From positions 91,853,767-91,917,766 of the forward strand of contig CM023453.1 in NCBI GenBank assembly GCA_013339765.2: a DNA stretch of 64,000 bases. Direction: 5' to 3'. Positions within the stretch are counted from its first letter, which is position 1; each line of letters begins with the position of its first letter. Made by a program: the position numbers and the translations under genes. Below the pieces are notes generated by a model that saw nothing but the letters and a program-made list of their open reading frames with translations, was not told the origin of the DNA and did not search any database. The DNA comes from Haemaphysalis longicornis. Taxonomy: Eukaryota > Arthropoda > Arachnida > Ixodida > Ixodidae. Below, in pieces: positions 55,546 through 64,000 of the stretch.

Positions 55546-56799
55546 GATGCAGATGGTATATCACAGCAAGAAACAATTAACTGTACATAGTCGAAGCGTT
55601 CTCGTGGTTCGAGTTCCCGTAAAAGTCTTTAACTTGTTTAGCCTCACCGTTACGGTCGCTGTCTTGGAATGCTTGCATGGATCACGTCGATCGTCGTGTC
55701 TCGTAGTGCTTGCGGGTAATGAACCCAGCCGTCGCCGCAACAGCCAGGTGCGCGAGCCTCAGGGGAGTTGGTGAACGGCGTCGGTGCCCGAACGTGCCAG
55801 GCCTGAAGCTTACGCTGGTTCTCCTTCCGTAAAGTGTAGCCGCCAACAGGAACGTTGCCGAGGGGTCTCCTTCCAGGACCACAGCCTGGAACTTGTGTCG
55901 GTAGAACTGAAGCATCGTCATGCCCACATGATGCCGGGGTCTGTCCAAGGAGTGTAGCCCGGTATACCGCGTCTCCTTCTCCAAGCCCTCGCGTACCCCT
56001 TCTGTGATTGGGCATTGTTGCTTCGCGAGATGTTCTTCATCTTCATTTTTGGTAGCTTCCGTTCTCCTCTGGGGGCTTGCTCATGACAATGGGGCAGGAG
56101 TGGGGCTCTGTGGTCGTTGAAGACAAGTTGCAAATGTGTCTCCGAGGACGTAGGCATGTGCATTCATGTTTCAACCCTCAGCTGGACGCTGCTCAAATGG
56201 AGCGGTCTTGTACACAGAGCATTGGCCGGTGTGCGGGCAGACTCGCAGCTCTAGAGTGCTTGTGCAAGAGCGCTGTTCACCGAGAATCGTACTACGAGTG
56301 TGCGGGTAAGGGTATCGACCATGTGCAGTGCGAGCACTTATGAGAATTGAGGGGTCATTTCTAAGGAGAATGAATGTGCGATATCGTATGGATATGGGAT
56401 AGAAGCCTGCTGATGGGATGGTAGAGGTGGTCCTTGCCCTTAGTCTGCCTTGAACCATTAAAATCCAAACATCATCATCAGATGGTGGAGATCGGCTTTC
56501 GTGTCCCGGAAACAATTAGGGCCTTTAGGTGTCCATAAGCTTGCACTGCGTGCCCTGAGGGCCTTGACAGCTGGCAGCCATGTGAGCCGGCAGTCAATGA
56601 GCTTGCAGATGGGGTTGCGGCACATTCAGCGCCTGCGGCACATCCAGCGCTGCGGCACATCGAGCTCCACATTCCGGGGCTCCGCTCCTGCATTGGTTCC
56701 GTAACCGGCCCAACTAGCACATGGGAGCGCTGCTCACTATGTTCTAGAAGGGCATCGAGGTTCCGAACCGACCCCGTCTGGAGCCACCACCACCAGACA

Positions 56800-57846
56800 C
56801 CGGGGAGGCCCTGCAGATCACCACGACCCTCCGTGGGGTCCGCAACAAGCGGACCACAGCACCCCAGGCCATCCGCCACGAGGCGGCCGCCCTGCTGCAG
56901 GACGAGCTGAGCAGCTACCCGCATCTCTTCACGGACGGCTCCGTCAAGCACAGCACGTGCGAGGGGGCGGCTGCGTGCGTGGTGCCTGAGCTGGGAGCCA
57001 GACGGAGCTGCCGCCTGCCCTTCCGCACTTCCTCCACACGGGCGGAGCTGGCAGCGCTGCACGTGGCCGCCGACCTCCTCCTAGAGAGGGGACCCCATAA
57101 CCACCCCGGGGCGGTCATTCTCACGGACTCCAGGACTACCCTGCTGCGGCTGCACGTGGCCTATCAACCCACCAACAGCAGCGGCTACCCGGAGCGCTCT
57201 CTTGCAACCAAGCTGCACACTGTGGCCTCCCGAGGCTGCGACCTGCGGCTCCACTGGCTGCCGGGCCACAGTGGCATCCGGGGGCAACGAAGACGCCGAC
57301 GCCCGCGCCAGGGAGGCCCACCAGGAGGGCACCCCAGTCTCCCAGACGTCACCGCGTTCGACGAGGCCCACACTGTCCTGGCCCGCATGGGTGCAGACGA
57401 TGCACCCCGACCCTCAGGTCATGAGCGGCCTGGCGCCCACACCGTTGCCAGCACGCATCAGCAGGGACGCCCGCTGCCTGCTTCTCCGCATGCGGCTCAA
57501 CTGGTGCAATTTGGCGGAGCGTCTGCACCGACACGGGCGCAAGGACTCCCCCACATGTGCGGACTGTTCCGAACTGGAGACGCTCGAGAACCTACTCTGC
57601 TTCTGCCCCCACCACGCGGGGCCGAGAGCAGAGCTCCACCGAGCGCTCCAGCGTCGAGGCCTTCCCAGCGCCGCCATGGAAGACCTTCTGTTCCCGAAGG
57701 GGCCTGCGGCAAGCCAACGGGAAGTCTTCGCTATCTGTTTCATTTCCTGGAAATGACCGGCCTTACGCAGCGGCTGTAGCCCGGAGTTAAGTGATTGACT
57801 GATGTGCCCGGACTGACAGCGTTCTAGGAGGAGGAGGAGGAGGAAT
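56800..57846 (+). mobile_element. LINE 3' portion: RNase H and zinc motif, (AGG)n tail
   Basis: Encodes HLFTDGSVKHSTCEGAAACV, STRAELAALHVAADL, ILTDSRTTLLRL, LHWLPGHSGIRG, then after a frameshift near 57285 NEDADARAREAH and CADCSELETLENLLCFCPHH. The frame ends at 57756, followed by (AGG)n and AATAAA at 57823-57848. The GC-rich composition is unlike its surroundings. Confidence 0.85.
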
Positions 57847-58287
57847 AAACGTCCCTATAAAGCAGTTCGCCTTGGCGAAGAGTCCTTATTCCAGGACCCC
57901 TTGAGACCGTCCGGCTTCTTGACTGGCAGCTCTCTTTATACCTTTCTATCTCTATCTTTCTACTTTATCCTATCACTCCCCCTCTACTTCCCTTCCCCTG
58001 CACTGGGTTGTATGCAGGTGAGCTCCCTGCCGACCTCAAAATATCCCCAGTGAATTTCCTTTCCTTTTCCCGTCGCAACCCCCCCCCCCCCCATAAGCTT
58101 AATAAAACTTGCTGAGCCGTAGTTGGTTCATCGTTGCACCGGAAAGAAGAAAAAAGCGCTAAACGGACGTAAACGAAGGAAACACGAAAGACATATAAAG
58201 GCGCCTGTATATGTATTTTGTGTCTGCTTAGTGTACGTTCTTTGAGCATTCTTTTCTTTTTTCCAGCTTCCACAAGGGAGCGTACCG

Positions 58288-58637
58288 TCATGTGAAAGTT
58301 TCAATGGTATAGCTTGCGTTGGCGGTGTATTTATTGACCAAGCCATCCATTGATCGTGGTACAAGGAAGTCGAATGGCGTAAAATTTCTGAGGCGAGTTT
58401 TCATGTCGTATACGATCTTAACCGTCGGCAGTGAACAGCCCGCAGAGGACCGGCTTAAGCGGATGGTTCCAACAATGGCCGACGCCGCCGTGGAGAAAGG
58501 TACGGCAATAAAAGCCCGCATTGGCGTCAAACTCAGCTCGGGTGTTTTTGAAACATAGTAAATGGCGCTGTAAAGCATATTTTGTACATAACTCGGGCAG
58601 GGTGGCAACCAAACCTGGTCTGGGTGCTCGAGACGAG
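58288..58637 (-). other. Unidentified open frame truncated by the LINE insertion
   Basis: A clean minus-strand frame reading PSYVQNMLYSAIYYVSKTPE, AFIAVPFSTAASAIVGTI and FDFLVPRSMDGLVNKY to a stop at 58288. The LINE at 58650 lies immediately upstream. No family recognised; coding status uncertain. Confidence 0.25.
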
Positions 58638-58649
58638 CACGATATATCC

Positions 58650-60566
58650 TAATCCAGCCCTGACTAGGATCGACCGGAACCTTCAATGAGAGACTAGTGC
58701 GAGGTTTACTATTTCTGCGGACGATATCACAATAAGGACCGAGTCAAGGGACTACCCAAATGAACGAACTATGATTACGGCCCTCCAAAATGCAGTAGCA
58801 AGCATTGAATCTACCCTACCGGATCTCGGGCTTTCCTTAGCCCCTAATAAAACAGAGTTTCTGTCAGTTTTGGCCGCAATCCAGCTCCTGACTTTAGTCC
58901 GCCTTGCATCATGGTTGGCACCACACCGATCCCCGCCAAACTCGACCACATTCGCCTACTAGGCATCCCCGTCGGTTACAAAAGTAGCCCGACTATATCG
59001 GCTGAACCAACTGAAACACAAAGGGAATTCGACTCAACATGCCATTCGAAGACTATCCAACAAGCATGGAGGAGTAAAGCAAAAAGCACTGCAGACACTT
59101 GCCCGCGCCGTCGCAGTCGGTATTCTTACATATGGAGTCCAATATTACACTTTGAATAGTACCCAACGACGCGCTCTCAATGTTCTTCACAATGCGACTC
59201 TTCGTACCATCATTGGATTACCACGCCATACAAAAATCTCTAACCTCCATTCTGCGGCTGCCCTTCCACCAATTGAAAAAACCATTCAAGAGCAAATCGA
59301 CCAATACACCTTCAAGCGAAAACTTACCCAGCAAGGTGCCGTACTCACGGCCTGGGATAAGCAAGATCGCATCCCCTTACCTGATTTCCCGATACCCATT
59401 CCTCCATGGCAACGGCCTATCCTGACCGAACCAACAAAAACCCACCGCATCCGCCGCACAACGGCCGTTTCTAGACATAAACGTTGTCAGAGGCTATTCA
59501 CCACAAAACAGCCCGACGAAATCGACATTTTTACTGATTCCAGCCTGGCACCTCCAAATGTTGGAACTGCCTGGGTCTCCCCAGATGACCGCACCATTAT
59601 AGGAACCCGACACTCCAAAATTACTTTTATGCCCACGGAAGCTGAACTACTCGCCATTACCCATGCTCTTGACTACTTAATGTACGACCACCATCAACCC
59701 ATACCAAAAAAGATCAGAATATTTACCGATTGCTACGAAGCATTTCAATAACTTCGACGACCAGTTTCAACGCACCCTTCCGTAAACCAAATTATCAGGC
59801 AATCAATGGCCCTACAACTGTATGGCATTCAAGTCCGCATAGACTGGACTCCTGGCCATGATTTGGCGGCACCAGGGAATCAGGCAGCCCACGAAGCTGC
59901 GCAGGAGGCTTGCTCTTTTCTCTCCTCCGCTGACCCCGCCGTCGCCCAGCCTTCAGACCTTCCTGAATGCTTGGACACGACCGAAAGTACCAGCGTACCC
60001 CCCGCCATCCGCATACACCGGTACAAACACGAAAAGAAACTCCGACTCAAGAACTTACGCAAGGGATCACGTTTCCAACAGACCTTTCCTTACAAGAACC
60101 CAAGAAATATTTATTAAGAAATTCTATACAGATGCATCATTTTCACCGGAAACAATTCGCAAATGGTACTACCCCCACATCAACCCGAAATGTCCATACT
60201 GTCAGCAAGCCGTCAAGGCTGATTTGCACCACCTGGTCTGGATATGCCCCAAATTCTCTCGATACCGGAATTTCACTTCCCCCAACCCATATCCCTCAAC
60301 CCATATCGATCCCCTCACATTAGATGAACACACCATTAACCTTATCATACGGTTCGCCACTAAGAGCGGTCTAGCGCGAGTTATATAGCGATGGCCTATA
60401 CCAGTGAATGGACCATTCAATGCTTACAATTGTCCTGTGAAAAACTGATGCCGCCCCCCGAAGATCACGAACTCATATGAGCCCCCTTCAACCAAGAATC
60501 CTCCCCTCCCAACTCCCCCACAAGGCCTCCGGCCTTCCCTTTTTGAATAAAAGATTTAACAACAAC
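58650..60566 (+). mobile_element. 5'-truncated LINE: RT end, RNase H and 3' tail, with target duplication
   Basis: The 12-bp sequence cacgatatatcc occurs at 58638-58649 and 60567-60578. Frames encode an ADDI remnant of the RT catalytic motif, GLSLAPNKTEF, the RNase H region (DIFTDSSLAP, PTEAELLAITHAL, RIFTDCYEAF, VRIDWTPGHD) and a zinc-knuckle-like CPYCQQAVKADLHHLVWICP. A stop follows FTDCYEAFQ and frames change near 58920 and 59930. Tail: 'ttaacaacaa' after an AATAAA. Confidence 0.88.
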
Positions 60567-60578
60567 ACGATATATCCC

Positions 60579-61240
60579 GAAGACCCGGTGGCTCCACGTT
60601 CCGGGTGACTAAAAGTGTGCCTAGTGCGTAAGTCCTGGGAAAAGTGTGAAAGCCGAAAAGGTGTCTACAACATACAAGGGTATCTAAACCAGAATCGCCA
60701 TCACCATCAGTGGTTAGGGCAGTAGTAGCAGTAGCAAAAGATTTTATGTAGCAAAGAAGTGGATGTGGTTGCTTGGTCCAGGATCCCAATGTGCCGACTT
60801 GGGCTGTCTCTGCATGGAGAGGCAGTAGTTTCTGGGCTTCCAGAAGTCGGCGATCGATTGTAATCAGGTTACCCACAGCTCGACATAGGATAAATGGGAA
60901 ACCTAGAAGAGAACGACGAGTAGCGTTATCGGTCTTCGAGAATATTCTGTGTACTGTGAGGTAAGAGGTAAGGTAGGTAGAGTAATTTTCCATGTGATAA
61001 CATCAAAACCGGCAACGAGAGACATAATCCGTTTTTGTCATCTCGTTCCGCCAAGCTACACAGCAAGCTAGCTCCCACCCGCGGCATCGCACTGTTCTGT
61101 GCCAGCACCCGGCGGTACGGGCTCGTGGCTCGAAGCGGCAAGTCTATTGGATCATTCGTTTTTATTGCTCAATGATAAACATCGAAAGAACATGCAGAGT
61201 AGCTGGTTGACGGCAAGGATCTATTTTCCCTCGGGGCAAG
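60579..61240. other. No gene recognised
   Basis: A 145-codon minus-strand frame (60993-60556) has no recognisable motif. It crosses the LINE target site, so it is partly created by the insertion. Confidence 0.45.
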
Positions 61241-61244
61241 TTAA

Positions 61245-61828
61245 AGGGGTACTAACAAAATCTTAAAGCTGCAGTAACTATGTAAAAGGGTCCCGTTATA
61301 TATGGAGATATACCCCAGCAAGTTTCAATAGTAATTCAGTATACCATATTTGTAATATATTTTAATCTTTGCGGGCTCGAGAAAGCTCAGTAAGATTACC
61401 CTCTTGATATCGGCATCAGCATGACGCCATCTGCTCCTGTGTCCAAACTGCCATCGTCAGGGTTCCCGTAATGTGGTCAACGCGCTGGCTGCGGTTGGAG
61501 CGCGCTACTCCGCCGTGCGTGTCACGGTTTTGGGACTGACGTCATGCCGCCCTGATGCTTAGAGATCTTGGAGACAACGACCGGTTTGGGCGGGTGCGCG
61601 TCCAGACCGACCGGCAGAGGTGCGACAAGAACGGTGACGTCACGAGCGCTGCCCTGTCATGGCGACCGCTTCGGTGCTCGTTTTGTCGAAACCGAAACTT
61701 ACAGTAATAAATGAGGCTGTAAATTTTTACGAGTAATCGACCGTCTAATGTGCCTGTTTATGATTAGTGGGCTGGTAGGCACTCATAGCAGCGAAAAAAC
61801 CTAACGAAAATTTCGTGTCTGTACTTCT
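61245..61828. mobile_element. TTAA element T7, inside a gag fragment
   Basis: TTAA at 61241-61244 and 61829-61832. Ends AGGGGTACTAACA and TGTCTGTACTTCT are imperfect inverted repeats. It separates gag-like coding on its right from sequence on its left. Confidence 0.7.
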
Positions 61829-61832
61829 TTAA

Positions 61833-62700
61833 GGGAATCAGAGGTTCGACCGACCGAGGTGGGAGCGACAGACAGCTGTGGGCGGATCACCTTCGATTTC
61901 TCCAGTTCTTTCTGAACAATCGTGCGAACGAGGCTACGCAGGTCCCTCTCTTTGGCAGCGTACAGCTCGGCATCGCTGCTCGACGCCTCGTCTGTAGAGT
62001 GTGCACCGCCTGCGGAGGCTTCGGCACCAGTCCGGCGGAAGATTGCTTCTTTACTCTAAGAATCAAGCAGCGCAAGTTTTTGGCTACAGCCCCTAGTAGG
62101 ATCAGCCTGATAGAAGCAGGCGCGCGATATGTTCGGCAAACTCGAGAACGCTTTCATTTGGTTTTTGAACATTTTAACGCGGGAGTCGAACTAGCGCATC
62201 GCATGGACACGCCGGTCTGCGCTCGGATATGTCTCGTGGAACTGGTCAGAGAAGTCTTCTCCCGTTCGAAAACTCGCCTCGCGATTTTAAAACCACGTAC
62301 TGGCACCATCCTCGAGAGAAAATAAGATATTATGCTTTTTTGGTATCTGTCCCACTGTTGAATCTTGCGGCGCGTTGCAATTGGTCCAACCAGTCTTCCG
62401 CATCCTCGAAGGCATCCCCGTAAAAGCAGCTGTGGGGACACGCTGCTACCGGAAGGTCACTTCCGTGCATTCACTGGCGCCATGGCTTCGAGACGACTGC
62501 GCCTGAGGTTGTGGTTCCGGGCAGATCTTTGAACTAGGGAGCATAACAGCCGCCGACTGCGGCGGTGGGACTGGGGTGTCCACACGGGGAGGCCTCGCAG
62601 GGCTGGACAGACCAATGGCAGGAGGGGTCCTGGACACTAGATGGCTTACCCCGGCTGGGCCACTCCTCCTTTCCCTGGAATGCAAGTGGGGCATGCATAT
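61833..62700 (-). pseudogene. LTR-retrotransposon gag fragment
   Basis: Minus strand from about 62430: FYGDAFEDAEDWLDQLQRAA, then after a one-base shift HNILFSLEDGASTWF, an in-frame stop, NREASFRTGEDFSDQFHETY and DRRVHAMR, the gag pattern of Ty3/gypsy-like elements in ticks. It continues as AAKERDLRSLVRTIVQKELE to T7. At least one frameshift and two stops, so inactive. No pol or LTR is seen. Confidence 0.65.
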
Positions 62701-62924
62701 CGTAACTGGAGCTTCTCTGTAGTGTGGGGCAATATTTGCTTGCCGCAGGTTGAGTTCAAACCCTTAGCTTCGGTATTGAGCAGAGAACTTGAGTGTCCGA
62801 GTTAATGACGCCACCAAGCCATACCAACATGTATCTTTTGAAGCTACACGCTGAAAGAAAAAAGAAAAAGAACAAGCGAGCTCAGGGGTGAGTAGTAACG
62901 ACATGGAAACCAGCAGGACAGTCC

Positions 62925-62930
62925 TTTATT
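62925..62930 (-). terminator. Poly(A) signal of the membrane-protein gene
   Basis: TTTATT on plus reads AATAAA on minus, about 95 bases past the stop codon. Confidence 0.5.
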
Positions 62931-63021
62931 AGTGCATTTCCCGAAGTGTAAAACGCATACAAAAAGGAATAGCTCGAAGAAAGGACGATGAAGTGGTGGA
63001 CGACGCATGCAGTATACGGAG

Positions 63022-63312
63022 TCACATGAAGAAGCGAATCTTGGGGGCCACCGCAGCGAAGGAAGGGAACATGCTGATGCGCTGCAGCTCGGCGCTAACC
63101 ACGGCCACGATGCAGAAGAAGGCTGCGACGTAGCCGGCCGGGGGCACGCGCTCGTCGGGCAGGTAGGCCCGGCCCAGGGCGCACGCCATAAGCACGTCCA
63201 TGGTGTACTTGAACATGTTGGCCAGGCCGCGGTCAGTCTCGCGCGCCTTGGACACGAAGAAGATGTAGGCGAACGACAGCTGGCTCGCCACCGCCATCGC
63301 GTTCATGTCAAC
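63022..63312 (-). CDS. Terminal exon of an unidentified multi-pass membrane protein
   Basis: The minus strand has an acceptor CGCCGCCACAG before GTTGACATG, then 96 codons to TGA at 63024-63022. The peptide holds two hydrophobic spans (LSFAYIFFVS and YVAAFFCIVAVVSAEL) with MDVLMACALGRAYLPDE between, and ends PKIRFFM. Third codon positions are strongly GC, typical of a real exon here. AATAAA on minus at 62930-62925, about 95 bases after the stop, would end the transcript. I do not recognise the family; upstream exons must lie beyond the window. Confidence 0.6.
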   Translation of the reverse strand, partial: VDMNAMAVASQLSFAYIFFVSKARETDRGLANMFKYTMDVLMACALGRAYLPDERVPPAGYVAAFFCIVAVVSAELQRISMFPSFAAVAPKIRFFM

Positions 63313-63922
63313 CTGTGGCGGCGCGAAAAACGCAACACTTGAAAACGTGGTAAAATTAATAAAAAACACGTCTCACCGAAGAAAAAAATAAAAATGATCA
63401 GGGCACTTAAGTCTGCCTACCTTCCTGATGTAGGCTACGTACCTGCGTGCATAGAAAAGCCTATCAAAGACTTTACTTCCACACCATCTTTGCGCCCCTT
63501 TCTCCGCTTTCCTTTTTTCCCGGTTTTTGGCGGGCCTTACTTCGACATACAGGCTGGCGGCACTTCCCTCACGCCATAGCTCGTACAGAATCAGTCCTCC
63601 GTGGCTGGAGTGCAGCCGTTCTACTTCCGCGCCGTCACGTTCCCCTTTCACATGGCATGCACCAGGCTAATTCTTGTTCCGCCGCAGCCACGAGCTCTGT
63701 TACCGCGCACTCAGCGCCTACTCGGAGGACTCGTGTTCAGTTTCCATACGAATGCGCTTTATTCACTCTGTACAACGGTGGCCATTTCCTGCACCGGGCA
63801 ACAACTTCAACAACGACGACTTTTTGCACAATGGGGCACTTGAGGTTTATTAAATGCCACATTAATGCCACATTGTTTGCTGACCGTACAGTTGTGTTGC
63901 CTACCTGAAGCGTTAGCCACGC

Positions 63923-64000
63923 ACGTTAAAGATCCCCAGGTGGTCAAAATTATTCCGGAGCCCGGCATTTTAGCGCGGCTCGTAGCCCAGGCGTAGCTTC
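63923..64000 (+). mobile_element. Ruka-type SINE body, cut by the window end
   Basis: 'cacgttaaagatccccaggtgg' and 'attccggagcccggcatttta' match the body of the SINE at 30.48 kb; the tRNA-like head is missing. Confidence 0.65.

Noticed and set aside
56478..57062. 194-codon minus-strand open frame
   Set aside because: Antisense shadow of the GC-rich LINE RNase H region, which has clear motifs on the plus strand.

Overview
This window is eukaryotic nuclear DNA, most likely from a hard (ixodid, probably metastriate) tick. The pointers are widely spaced small exons with GT/AG splice sites, a very high density of interspersed repeats, and tRNA-derived SINEs whose body carries the 'gatccccaggtgg' block that I associate from memory with the tick Ruka SINE family. 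Species and genus cannot be fixed from the sequence alone. There is a 100-N assembly gap at 45711-45810.

Two conserved genes can be read exon by exon and lie head-to-head around 37.3-37.9 kb. MMAB (mitochondrial cob(I)alamin adenosyltransferase, minus strand) has seven coding exons between 37292 and 19253; all seven are phase-compatible and they end at a stop codon with a poly(A) signal 75 bases further on. METTL16 (U6 snRNA/MAT2A m6A methyltransferase, plus strand) has its first four coding exons between 37914 and 45008 and then runs into the gap region without its C-terminal half being seen. A third gene is represented only by a terminal exon of an unidentified multi-pass membrane protein at 63312-63022 (minus). 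An F-box/leucine-rich-repeat gene copy at 52.3-53.7 kb has three frame breaks.

Layout. 1-15.2 kb: two related blocks (about 1.66-5.65 kb and 11.05-13.92 kb), each with a degenerate, apparently intronless cold-shock-domain-like gene copy on the minus strand and a conserved CRE plus TATA segment on the plus strand; a LINE with a 16-bp target duplication interrupts the 6-7.3 kb region. 15.3-19.2 kb: a 2-kb Tigger/pogo-like element with a TTAA element nested in it, and LINE ends. 19.2-37.3 kb: MMAB, its introns filled with a 105-bp-period minisatellite, a five-copy tandem array inside an inverted-repeat element, SINEs, an RTE-like LINE, TTAA elements and two long foldback hairpins. 37.9-45.7 kb: METTL16 with a SINE, a Penelope-type GIY-YIG remnant and another TTAA element. 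45.8-64 kb: a LINE reverse transcriptase with long open frames, the F-box pseudogene, several LINE 3' ends, a LINE with a 12-bp target duplication, a gag fragment interrupted by a TTAA element, and the membrane-protein exon.

The main unifying pattern is a set of seven short inverted-repeat elements, all bounded by TTAA and mostly beginning AGG. One is confirmed by a filled/empty-site comparison inside the window. The second pattern is a pair of related ~600-bp foldback hairpins sitting in the two introns that flank MMAB exon 5.
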